NCBI RefSeq assembly: GCF_016808095.1
Contig: NC_068975.1
Coordinates: 24,187,501-24,251,500, forward strand
DNA from: Vigna angularis
Taxonomy: Eukaryota; Streptophyta; Magnoliopsida; Fabales; Fabaceae
Reading direction: 5' to 3'
DNA: 64,000 bases
A program made the translations under genes and the position numbers. This document shows, piece after piece, positions 35,493 to 46,300 of this stretch. The notes beneath the pieces are model-generated. The model saw nothing but the letters and a program-made list of their open reading frames with translations. It made no database searches and was not told the DNA's origin. Each line of letters starts with the position of its first letter. The stretch's first letter is position 1.

Positions 35493-37883
35493 GGTTTAAT
35501 ACCTATTTTTATTCTTATTTTGTTCAAAGTAGTTCTCAAGTTTTTTCAGCATTTAAAATAATTCTAATTTTTGTAATTTTTATTTAATTTAATCTTTTTC
35601 TCTAACAGAATTTAAATCATCAACGACAGAGTCCTGATCAACCATCATTAAACGAGTTGAATGAGTTGTTAATTTTTTATATACATAATTAAAAAGGAGA
35701 TATCGTTGCCGCATAGTTGTCGTGAGTTTGTCCACCTCCTCCGCCTACTAAGAATTTCCATCCGTAACCTTGACCCTCCACTTCCTCTGCCACCTCCCTC
35801 GATTTCATCTTCCACCACTTGGTATCCGCTGCCTCTCTCCACTCTCAGGCATATTAAATTCCTTAATTTTCCTCTTCCTGTATTTATTGATCTGTGCTCC
35901 ATCTACATTGAATATAATTGTGTATGGATCATACATACAGATTTTGAAAGATATCTTACCCCACTCTAACAGATAAAATTGGACATACAATAAACACAAT
36001 GCACAGTAGCACAGTGTAGATAGAGTAGTGATAGATATTATACATATCTAAATTTTAAGATTCTTCCTGGTATTTGTATATATGTATATACTGATCATCA
36101 ATGTTATAACTTGGCATAATCTGCAGGCTTGTACAGGTACCGATTTTGAGATGTGGTGAAGGTTATGGGGTTCCATTACTCAGCTCCAGAAGTGAAGTTT
36201 GTTAGACGCAGCAATCTTCTGCTTAACATCAACATTGACAAGAACACAGAGAAAGATTTGCAGATAGTTGCGGAAGAAACATCACAATTGTTGGCAGAGG
36301 AGAAATTAGAAGTTATAGATTACACAAGCCACATAGATTTGTCCAAAGAGCAAGGCCATTATGTGATATTCTGGGAAATCAGTGGAGAAGCAAGTGAAGA
36401 AGTGCTTGGTGGATGCTGCAACTGCATTGGACAAGTCTTTTGTTGATGCTGGCTACACCAATTCTCGCAAAGTCAACTGCATTGGTGCCCTTGAACTCCG
36501 ACTTGTGAGGAGAGGAACATTCCAGAAGATTCTTGACCATTACGTGGCACTTGGATCTGTTGCAAATCAGTTCAAGACACCAAGATACATAGGCCTTACA
36601 AACACCAGAGTGTTGCAAATATTGAATGAAAATGTTGTCAAGAACTATCTCAGTACTGCCTTCAATTGAATAATAATAATAATAATAATATTAATAATAA
36701 TCCTATAGGAGCTATGTTACAGTTTTGAGAGACTGGTGAATGATTTTCTCCTAAGAATATGCTTGTTGTTGAATGTGTATGGCTAACATAAAGGGAGTTT
36801 TTTAATGTGAAAATGCTCTTTCCAACTCTTATATCCCAACCAAAAGATAGGAGAAATAGTGGAGGGTCAAAAGTTGGTTTCATTTATCTACAGTTCTTAA
36901 TCGTAATACGGATTTTATCCTATCCTGTGTCGATAAATGATATTTACCTACAGTTCGTACTTTTATGTTGGTTTTATCAGTCCAAAACAAAAAAATAAAA
37001 TTCAAGTTTATATTTGAATCTTAAAGCTTGCATTATCAGTATTTGAATCTCACAATTGGCACCATTAGTTCAAACATGAAAAGACAACTCATATTTTTGT
37101 TTGTATATATGTATATTTATTGAATTAAATTAAAATAATCATAGAGGTTGTTACTTCCATTTTGGCAAAGCAAGACCTTAAAATTGCTAGAACAGCGTAG
37201 CATAGGTCATTAAGGTCATTGGTAATGGTTACGACTGAGTTCAAGGATAATATGTCCCCAGTGGAGATTTTGCAGTTGAAGACCCTTGACTCTCCACCAT
37301 ATGCTTCAAAGAAATTGTGATCAATTAAAATCATCATTCATATCAATATACGCAGCCATTCCACACTAATTAAAATCATCATTCATGTCAATATAGTGTA
37401 GTATTTTTTGAGAACAAAACATCCTATTACAAAATGGAGTATTAACAGAACATCCTAATGCCTTGAAGTTGAGGGAGGCGGCAGAAACCAAGTGGTGGAA
37501 GATGAAGTTGAGGGAGACGGTGGAGGAAGTGAGGGGTTGAGGTTGCAAACAGAAATCTTTTGGCCGGGGTAATGCACAGAAGGTGGACGGACGAGGGGGG
37601 CGAGTTCACGACAATAATGCAACAACGATGGAGTTGTAGCGATAGAGGGATATGGATTCTGGCACGACAATGGCGAGGATAGAAGTTTGTTTGAATAAAA
37701 TCACTTTTAAATATCGAATTTCCATTTTAAGTTGTCATGTATATAAAAAACTAACAACTCATTTACTGGTAGCTGACCTAGACACTATATTGATAATGAT
37801 TTAGAGACGGTCAGCGAAAAGGATTAAATTGAACAAAAATTATAAAAAATTGGACACTTTTAATTGATTCTTGCATATTTCAG
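35493..37883. mobile_element. Pack-MULE 5 carrying a GH3 gene fragment; right end lost
   Basis: The left end starts GGTTTAATACCTATTTTTAT, joining duplication anchor B3 at 35493. The first 370 bp return inverted at about 37440-37870: GAGTTGTTAATTTTTTATAT versus GAGTTGTTAGTTTTTTATAT, and CATCTTCCACCACTTGG on the left matched by CCAAGTGGTGGAAGATG on the right. The outermost right 50-60 bp are missing, replaced by a TRIM LTR that starts at 37884, so no target duplication can be given. The interior holds the GH3 fragment at 36127-36669. Confidence 0.72.
36127..36669 (+). pseudogene. Captured last-exon fragment of a GH3 (auxin/acyl-amido synthetase) gene
   Basis: After an acceptor (CTGCAG|GC) the frame gives LYRYRF, then a stop at 36147-36149, then DVVKVMGFHYSAPEVKFV, LLLNINIDKNTEKDLQ, EVIDYTSHIDLSKEQGHY and FWEISGEASEEV. 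One extra base near 36426 shifts the frame, and the rest (LDKSFVDAGYTNSRKVNCI, RRGTFQKILDHYVALG, TNTRVLQILNENVVKNYLST) continues to a natural C-terminus and stop at 36667-36669. This is the C-terminal third of a GH3 enzyme, the family that conjugates amino acids to indole-3-acetic acid and related acyl substrates. With a nonsense codon, a frameshift and no N-terminal two thirds, it cannot make an enzyme. It is flanked by the inverted repeats of Pack-MULE 5. Confidence 0.88.
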
Positions 37884-37929
37884 TGTTAGAAGTTCCACAC
37901 CACCACTAGTAAAAAATTGGGTTTTTACA

Positions 37930-38470
37930 GCGCACATTATACCACGGTTCACTAGAAACCGCAGCATAATGGTGCGCGGTGGCAGTTTTGTAAATAAATC
38001 GAACGAATATGCCGCGGTTCAGAGGGGAACCGCGACATATACGCCACTCAACCATCCCCTTTGACGCCAATTTATTGCAGGGGCTGACTTAGTCAGAGAA
38101 TTTCAGAAGTTACAGGGGGTAGATGCCGCGGTTTCTCTGAGAAACCGCGGCATATACCCCCTGTCATCTACTGATATTCCCCAAAAGGAAGTTGGGGAGT
38201 CAGTTGTATTCAGCACGTTACTGGGTATAGGCCGCGGTTCTTAGATTAACCGCGACCTATTCTCCTACCTGAAATTAATTTAAAATGAATTTGAAATATT
38301 TAGATGAATATGCCGCGGTTGCCCTCCGAACCGCGGCATATAGTTTAAAAATAATTTCAAAAATGTCATTTCGGTTATTTTTTAATGAGTATAGGCCGCG
38401 GTTCGTTGTGAAACCGCGACATACAACCCTCTTATACCGCGGGTAAGTAGTGAACCGCGGTAGATTCCCC
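37930..38470. repeat. Left subterminal palindrome array of the CACTA element
   Basis: Seven hairpin-forming units, GCCGCGGTT-(5 to 10 nt)-AACCGC(G/A)(G/A)C, occur at about 37932, 38011, 38124, 38231, 38312, 38395 and 38437, most flanked by TATA on both sides. The right end has a similar set at 45537-45850. In CACTA elements such subterminal motifs bind the TNPA-type protein. Confidence 0.88.
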
Positions 38471-38789
38471 TGTTCAGAGTTAAAAAATAAAACTTTGGAA
38501 CAGTATCGTCTTCTTCGCGCAAAAGCTCGCTGGACTTCGCGTTTTCTTCTCCCGCCCATATCAGTAACCTCGTTTCTTCACCGTTTAAACTCGAAATTGT
38601 TCGGTCATTTCCCATTTTTGACGATAAGAAACAGTTTTAGCCGATCAAAATCGTTTGAAACGCCTCTCATTCCTCTCCGCTGCCATTCCCCATTGTTGCA
38701 CCAAGCTTTTGCGCCGCCCCTGTTCCAGGTATTTATGTCCTTTTGCATTCTTAACATGATTTCTTCATTAGTTTTTGCATAATAACAAT

Positions 38790-38935
38790 TGCTATAGTTT
38801 TGGTAATGTATGAAATTACTATAGTTTTGGTAATGTATGGTATAGTTTTTGCTAAAATTTTGGTAATGCATGAAATTGCTATAGTTTTGGTAATGTATGG
38901 TATAGTTTTGGTAATGTGTGTTGTAGTTCTTGCAT
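38790..38935. repeat. Short minisatellite in the CACTA leader
   Basis: About five tandem variants of TATAGTTTTGGTAATGTATG, alternating with GAAATTGC or GGTATAG, lie in the probable 5' untranslated intron before the transposase ATG. Confidence 0.8.
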
Positions 38936-39037
38936 TATTTATAAACCTTAAAATATTATTCACTAAGTTTCAATGATATGTATGAAATTGCTAGTTTGAT
39001 TTTTAGTAGCTTATCTTTTTATGTAATATTTAGGAAT

Positions 39038-42000
39038 ATGGATCGAAATTGGATTAATTTACCACGTATTAGTGTTGAGTACGAGAGAGGTGTAGAGGAA
39101 TTTATACAATTTGCACAACGTAATGAGGGGAGAAGTGATGATGAAGTGAAGTTTAGATGTCCTTGTGTGAACTGTTTGAATGGGAGAAAGTTGAACGCAA
39201 CTCAAATTAGAGAACATCTTATATGTGATGGTTTCCTAAGATGCTATACAACATGGATATGGCACGGCGAAGAAATGCATTTTCCCACTGACTCTCAAAC
39301 TGTAAATGTTACTGATTCCACCATGGAAGAAGATCGACCTGATGAAGACAAATTGGAGGACATGATCCGCGATGTTGGAGCAGAAAATTTTGCCAAAGCT
39401 CATGTATATGAGACGATGTCGACTGATGCGGAAACACCTTTGTATGTCGGTTCAACTAAGTTCACATGTTTGTCAGCGGTGTTAAGGCTCATGAATTTGA
39501 AGGCGAGCAATGGATGGACTGATAAGAGTTTTACAGAACTGTTGACGTTGTTGAATGAAATGTTGCCAGATGGAAATACACTGCCCACTCGTAATTATGA
39601 TGCGAAGAAAATTCTTTGTCCAATGGGTATGGAGTATAAAAGGATACCCAATGACTGCATTTTGTAGAGGAAAGAGTTTGAATTTTTGACAAAGTGTCCA
39701 AAATGTGGCTTATCACGATACAAGTCAAAAAACAATAGTGAAGATAATGGTCAGATAGAAAAAAAATGGATCTGCTTTGAAAGTTGTTTGGTACCTTCCA
39801 ATAGTGCCTAGACTTAAGCGTTTGTTTGTAAATCCCAAAGATGCTAAAAACCTTAGATGGCATGAAGATGAGAGAAAAATTGACGGGCTGCTTTGTCATC
39901 CAGCTGATTCAAAGCAATGGAAAAATATTGATCGACAATTCCCCGAATTTGGTAAAGAGTGTAGAAATCTTAGGCTTGGTTTAGCCACTGATGGAATGAA
40001 CCCATTTGGTAATCTGAGTTGTTGGCCAGTTATATTGATAATTTACAACTTATCTCCTGCATTGTGCATGAAGAGGAAGTACATGATGTTGTCTATGATG
40101 ATATCTGGTCCAAAGCAGCCTGGAAATGACATAGATGTTTATCTAAGCCCACTAGTTGAAGACTTGAAGGTTTTGTGGGTTGATGGGGTTGAAATATTTG
40201 ATGCATTCACTTCAGAGACTTTTATGATGCGTGCAATGTTATTTTGCACCATTAATGACTTTCCTGCTTATGGTAATTTGTCAGGATACAGTGTCAAGGG
40301 TCATAAAGCGTGTCCTATATGTGAAGAAAACACTACAGCTCATCAATTGAAACATGGAAGAAAGACGGTGTATCTGCGTCATCGGAGATTTCTAAAACGT
40401 AATCATCCATATCGAAGGTTAAAAAAAGCATTCAATGGAGATCAAGAGAGGGACGAAGCACCAAATCCACTTACTGGCCTTCAAGTTCTTGAAAAAGTTA
40501 ATAAAATACATCATGTATTTGGGAAAACATCCAAGAAGTCATCTGTAACGACCCCTTGGAAGAAGAAATCAATATTCTTTGATCTTCCATATTGGTCAAA
40601 GTTAGATGTTCGACATTGCATAGATGTGATGCATGTAGAAAAGAATGTGTGTGATAGCTTGATTGGTACATTACTCAACATTCAGGGAAAGACAAAAGAT
40701 GGAGTGAATGCTCGTTTGGATTTGGTTGACATGAATATCCGAGACGAGTTGACACCCAAGGAGATTGGTAAACGTACTTATTTGCCCCCTGCATGTTACA
40801 CAATGTCTAGACAAGAAAAGATAAGTTTTTGTGTATGTTTAAAGAGTATCAAAGTACCACAAGGATACTCTTCAAATATGAAGAGTTTAGTGTCGATGCA
40901 GGACTTAAAGCTTGTTGGCATGAAGTCTCACGATTGTCACGTCTTAATGCAACAGTTGTTATCGGTGGCTATTCGTGGAATTTTGCCCAAAAATGTTAGG
41001 CACACCATAAACAGGTTGTGTTCATTTTTCTCGTCAATATGTAGTAAAGCCATCGATCCTACAAAGTTAGATGAACTTCAAGGCGAGATTGTTATCATCT
41101 TGTGTCAACTAGAGATGTTTTTCCCTCCATCTTTTTTTGACATCATGGTACATTTACTTGTTCATTTGGTTAGAGAAATCAAGTTGTGCGGACCGGTATA
41201 CTTAAGATGGATGTATCCTATTGAGCGTTATATGAAGATTTTGAAAGAGTACGTTAAAAATCCATATCGTCCTGAAGGTTCGATGATTGAAAGGTATATT
41301 GCTGAAGAAAGTATCGAGTTTTGTTCAGATTACATGACATCAACGAATCCAATAGGAGTTCCTCGCACAGCATGGTTGAATAAATTTTCTACAAGTAAAA
41401 GCATCCGAGGTGTCAATGTGGTGACAAAAGATCGCGAAGAATTGTTGCAAGCGCATCTTTATATATTGAACAACACAGATGAGGTGATCCCTTTTTTGGA
41501 AGCACACAAAGCCATTGTTAAGAATAAAAATCCAAGACAATCAGAGAAATGGCAATTGATGGAGCATAACAAAACATTTATGTCTTGGTTCAAATCTGAA
41601 ATTGACAAAGAGCCACATCCTTCTGAAACTTTATTGTGGCTTGCAAATGGTTTGAAGTTTGATGTCGTGTGTTGTACAGGTTATGAAGTCAATAATTGCA
41701 CATTCTATACGAAGACTTTGGATGATAAAAGCACAGTACAAAATAGTGGAGTCAGTTTAGAAGCTGAGTCACTTCAATTTTCCACATCAAAAGATCAATC
41801 TCCTGTACTTGGATCAATGATATATTATGGTATAATAGAAGAGATATGGGAGGTTGATTACACCAAGTTTTTTGTTCCATTGTTCAAGTGTAAGTGGTTT
41901 GACAATAAGAGTGGTGTGAAACTAGATGACTCGGGTATGACACTGGTTGATTTTCGCAAGGTGGGTTACCGAGACGAACCGTTTATCATGGTACATCAAG

Positions 42001-42071
42001 CATCTCAAGTTTTTTATGTCAAAGATCCTACGTCTGACCATTGGTATGTTGCTCTTCAAGGCAAAAAATAA
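39038..42071 (+). pseudogene. TNP2-type CACTA transposase (inactivated)
   Basis: After an acceptor (TTTAG|GAATATGG) the ATG at 39038 begins MDRNWINLPRIS. The N-terminus is a transposase-associated domain with a Cys-rich CPCVNCLN motif. A TAG at 39665-39667 replaces the usual Tyr in CILYRKEFEF, and an eight-A run (39759-39766) has one base too many, shifting the frame before VVWYLPIVPRLKRLF. From there to 42071 the transposase core is open for more than 750 codons: KNLRWHEDERK, CPICEEN, DVRHCIDVMHVEKNVCDSL, a DUF4218-like block (LKLVGMKSHDCHVLM, FFPPSFFDIMVHL) and a DUF4216-like C-terminus (FVPLFKCKWFD, VDFRKVGY). One nonsense and one frameshift indicate recent death. In life it cuts and joins the CACTA ends. 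Confidence 0.92.
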
Positions 42072-42393
42072 ATTGAAGTTAACGAAGACAATCTGATTAA
42101 TATTTATATTGCTGACAACCATTCATTTCAAACTACAACAAATTTGGATGACCAATCTCTAGTTGACGATAATGTACATGCAATTCGGTCAGATCATGAT
42201 GAGGGAATATACATATGATGAATCCATATTTTTATGTATGAATTTTCAATTTCTGTATAAGTATTTTATTAATATATCATAAGTTTTCCTTTTATACATT
42301 TCCTATGATTACTATTACATGTTTTGTTAATTTATATGATATTACATAAGTCTTGAAATAAAATTTAATGTTGTTATTTATTTTGACAGATAT

Positions 42394-45345
42394 ATGGCTG
42401 ATCATCCACATTCTTCAGGGGATGAGGCTCCCCCAACCAGATCCACTAGAGGACCCACTAGGATGAAACAACTATTGATCAGGAAAAATAGTGGTGAAAG
42501 AACTCCGGTGAATGTGAATGTCACCACGGGTGTGGCAACTGGCCCCCATGCAGATGACTTCCGATCATACCTTGGAGTGGTGGCACGTGATAAGATTAGC
42601 ATTCTCATTCCATCTTTTGATCATGTGTCCGAGGTTGATCGGAACATTATTTGGAAAGATATATTGGTAAGTTAGTTAATAGCATTTGAATTAAAATTTG
42701 TTTATATTGATAATTTTGTACTAATACAACTTTATTATGTTTTTTTCAGCTGACATTTGACATTCCAAATGTCACAACACTTAGAAGTAAGTGTTTGTCA
42801 ACTGTTGCAGAAAATTTCAGAAACTTTAAAAGCAAGTTGACATCAAGATACATCTTTGGACACCTTAAACATAAAAGTCCATGTAGTTCATATAAGTCCA
42901 TTGATGAGGAGACTTGGCGGCTTTTTAAAGAGAGTCGGATGTCAGAGGAATGACAGGTTAATGTAGTTCATATTATTCAATTCCTCATTAACAAATATAT
43001 ATCATATGAACTAATTAATTAATGTGTATGTGACAGGCAATTAGAAGCAAAGCACAAGGAACAAGTGCTCACAACAAAAACCCCCACCTATTATCTCGTG
43101 GTGGGTATAGGAAGCTTGAGGAGAAAATCCTCAAGCAAAAGGCAGATGCTATACCACCATCTCAGGGTGGTAGCCCTCCTCAGCCTCCTTCTCCACCGTC
43201 TAGACATGAGAAATGGAAGTTGGCCCGTATGCGACCATCGGGCACCTACTCTTCCGACACTGCACGAGAGATTTCTGAAAGAATTGTAAGTTATCATTGT
43301 TCCTAAAATAATAAGTATTGTCATTATACATACTACATTAAACTATTTAAAGAATGATGGTGTTTTGTAATGTTACAGGACGTCTTGGTTGAGCAGAGCT
43401 CCCAAGGCCAATTCACTCCAGAGGGTCGCCAGGATATTCTTGTTGCTGCGATTGGACGACCTGAGCACCCTGGACGTGTACGTGCTGCAGGTCCTGGAGT
43501 AGGAATTAAAGATTAATTTGGGAGCTCTTCTCGTCAGCCTTCATATTCATACAGCGATACACAAAGGATGACAGAAGAGATCACAAAAAAGGTCCGAGAA
43601 GACCTTAGAGAGGAGATCAGGGCCGAGGTGAGGGCTGAATTCCACGTCATGTTCCAGCAGCAGTTTTAGAGCATGCGCCCGGTGTCGTCTCCTATAGAGG
43701 AACATGTTATCCCTCCCCCTCCCACAGGTAAACTTAATAAACATTTATGTGCAATTATTTCTATCTTTTGTATAATCTAACATTTACTCTGACAGGGAGA
43801 AGCGGGAAAGGAAGTTGTTCCGCATCAGCCATCCCAGAGGATGACATGGACGATGGTAGTCCATGTCTGCTATACATTTTAGAGGATACTGAGATGGTGC
43901 TGGTAGCTCGTGGAACAGAGTTTAGGTCAGCGACTGTATGTCATGGTATGCAACTATTAGAGGATGAGGTGAAGGTCTCAGTGGATGAAATGATCATACC
44001 AGATGCCTCGGTTCCTCTGTCCACGGAAGAGATTTTCACTGTGGAACAAGCATATAAGTCGTTTATCACTTGGCCTAAATTTTTGGTTAAACCAGTTTCT
44101 GACCCCTCGGTATGAAATTCTTCTTTACACTTCTCAATTTTAAAGGTTTTTGATGTCAAAACTTATCTTATCTTTTCATGTAACAACAGACGCAGGCACA
44201 AGACAAGATTCCTCTATCTGAGGATGACCCTCTTTCTTCATTGCATATACTTGCTGACATCCTTGATGATAAGCCTTTGGAGGTTGAATATGATGCTAAT
44301 GTATTTGGGACAGGCTCTGAGGTCCCAATATACCTTAATAGCCAAGATGTCCGTAAGCTTGCGTCGGGAACACAAGAGTTGAATATTTCAATTATTCAAC
44401 TATGGACGATGTAAGTCTATGACCAATAATTTATATATAAAATTGATTTATATATCAAGTATCCTTATATCAAAGTTAATTTTTGATTTCAGGTATATGT
44501 CTGGGGTCAGTAACAAGTTGGGGCATTCTGATGATTATGGATTCATTGATCCCCAATCAATTCATGAATCAAATGATTTTGACCAGATCAACATGAATCT
44601 GATAAGAAGTTTTGGAAGGGGCAAGAAAATATACTTTTTGCCTTATATATTCGGATAAGTGAACTTTGTTAACATAATAATGTTCTATATGTGATTTTAA
44701 TATTTAATAGTTACGTTATTATGAATTTCAGGCGCCATTGGCAACTTCTTGTTATGTCTATGCAAGACAACTATGCTTTGTGGTTCTGTTCATTGCACAG
44801 GCCTCCTCCCACACAACTCAGACAAGCAATTGATTGGTAAGAACCTCAATGTTTGGACTTTCTTTGTTATATAAATGAATGCTATTATCTTTTTTCATAT
44901 ACAGTTCTATTCCAGCAAGTATAATGATGGGTGGGAGATCAATTGTTAATAGTAGAAAGATTGCTTGGATTTCTCTCAAGGTTTGACATATGCTAAAGCC
45001 ATACTTTGTTATAATTGTTTTATTTTAATGTTATTCACTAACTATTATCAACTGTGATGATATATTGTAGTGTAACAGACAAAATGGGTCATATGAGTGC
45101 GGATACTATGTAATGTATTGGATGACCCATATTGTTCGTTCTCACATCACAAGTCGCTGGGAAACGGTAATATTTAACTTTAACAAATTTTGATTCTTTC
45201 CCAAATGTTGAATTCATATACACTAATTAATATGAATTGTCTTTTGCAGAGATTCAAGACTACTACACCAGTTCCTGAGAAGTCACTATTATTCATTAGG
45301 AACGCTACTGCGAAGTATATAATTAGATTATACAATAACTTTTAG
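42394..45345 (+). pseudogene. Second CACTA gene: plant Ptta/En/Spm transposase domain with C-terminal Ulp1-like protease, inactivated
   Basis: Probable exons: 42394-42666, 42750-42956, 43037-43285, 43379-43727, 43796-44109, 44190-44410, one beginning at 44493, one beginning at 44732, and further ones to a stop at 45343-45345. The N-terminal part has TRGPTRMKQL and FDIPNVTTLRSKCLST; the middle has FTPEGRQDIL, AIGRPEHPGRVRAAG and GSSSRQPS, typical of the Ptta/En/Spm family. The last exons resemble a C48 (Ulp1/SENP) peptidase: His in RHWQLLVM (44736) and Cys in NGSYECGYYVMYWM (45098). The acidic residue usually near DSL is replaced (FCSLHRP). Premature stops: TGA at 42951 (Trp expected), TAA in KD*FGSSS near 43514, TAG near 43667, and a TAA at the end of the exon near 44656. 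It is not functional as is. Confidence 0.82.
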
Positions 45346-45536
45346 ATTTAAACATTGCATTTGATTAGATTGAATTTTCTTAGACTTTGAACTTTATTTG
45401 ATGTTGAAATACATTTGGACATGTGTTTGTTATGTTCAAATTGAATTTATGTACATGTTTTTATATGCATGTCTGTTTTTGTGGTAGTGGATATCACAAA
45501 AACATACCTGCAATTTTAAAAAACTGCAGGGGAATA

Positions 45537-45850
45537 TGTCGCGGTTGTAACCACAACCGCGGCATATAGTGTTTCGTTTTTTTTTAAAATGAGACATATG
45601 GCCGCGGTTAGTGCAAGAACCGCGGCATATCCTGGAGTCTTTTGCCGCGGTTGAACCACGGCATATATGGACAAATTTTTTTTAAAAAAAAATAGATTTA
45701 GATAGTGGTTCCTTCGACAACCACGGCATATTCCGCAAACCTATATACCGCGGGCATAACCGCGGTCTAAAGTCTCTGACTTACTACCGCGGCTGAATAT
45801 GCCGCGGTTCGTAAACCGCGACGTATAGTGAAAAATAACCGCGGTAAAAT
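45537..45850. repeat. Right subterminal palindrome array of the CACTA element
   Basis: Repeated (G)CCGCGGTT / AACCGCGGC hairpins with TATA-containing flanks, mirroring 37930-38470 but more compact and slightly more mutated. Confidence 0.85.
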
Positions 45851-45967
45851 CCCCTCGCTGCACTAGTGCACCTAGAGATAACACCAATTTATAGTATATA
45901 AGTAGATGCAAACTTCACTTTACAAACTAGTTTTGTGAGATTGAGTTAGACTCCTTACTTCTTAACA

Positions 45968-46300
45968 TAGTATCAAAACTATGATTTTGTGATATTGAGT
46001 TAGGAATTATAAGATTATTTTTTATGTATATCACATCATATTCATACCATTAGAACATATATTCTAACTTGTTACACCTTTTTAGTTCTAATAATTTTAT
46101 TTTTTAACTTTTCTTATTTTTATTAATAAATGAAATCATTTTGTCAGTCTCTTAAAAGTATGAGATAAAATGTTGTAAAATAATAATTTATCGTAAAGAA
46201 ACATTAAATTTCAATGTGGACAACGTTTAAAAGTCAACGGTCAATTTTTTATTATTCATTATTATTAGTAAAACGTTTTTTGGTGCAAGATTCAATTTTT
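45968..46300. other. Intergenic DNA between TRIM LTR and heptamer array
   Basis: No gene or element boundary recognised. Confidence 0.5.

Larger units (their letters stand above)
37901..45871. mobile_element. Complete CACTA (En/Spm) transposon, coding but mutated
   Basis: The body 37904-45868 (7965 bp) starts CACTAGTAAAAAATTGGG and ends CTGCACTAGTG, with the 3-bp duplication CAC on both sides. Both ends carry arrays of GCCGCGGTT/AACCGCGGC hairpins. Inside are two genes in the same direction: a TNP2-type transposase (39038-42071) and a second transposase/Ulp1-like gene (42394-45345). Both have nonsense mutations, so this copy is not autonomous, although its ends look usable by a transposase supplied from elsewhere. 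Confidence 0.93.
37884..45967 (+). mobile_element. TRIM-type LTR split by the CACTA insertion
   Basis: TGTTAGAAGTTCCACAC at 37884-37903 and CTAGAGATAACACC...TTCTTAACA at 45872-45967 join to one LTR of about 116 bp. It closely matches the intact LTR downstream of CYP79 gene 3 (TGTTGAAAGTCTCACATCGA...). Directly after it comes TAGTATCAAAACTATG, a worn TGGTATCAGAGC-type primer-binding site. The CACTA element landed inside this LTR and duplicated CAC. Confidence 0.65.
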
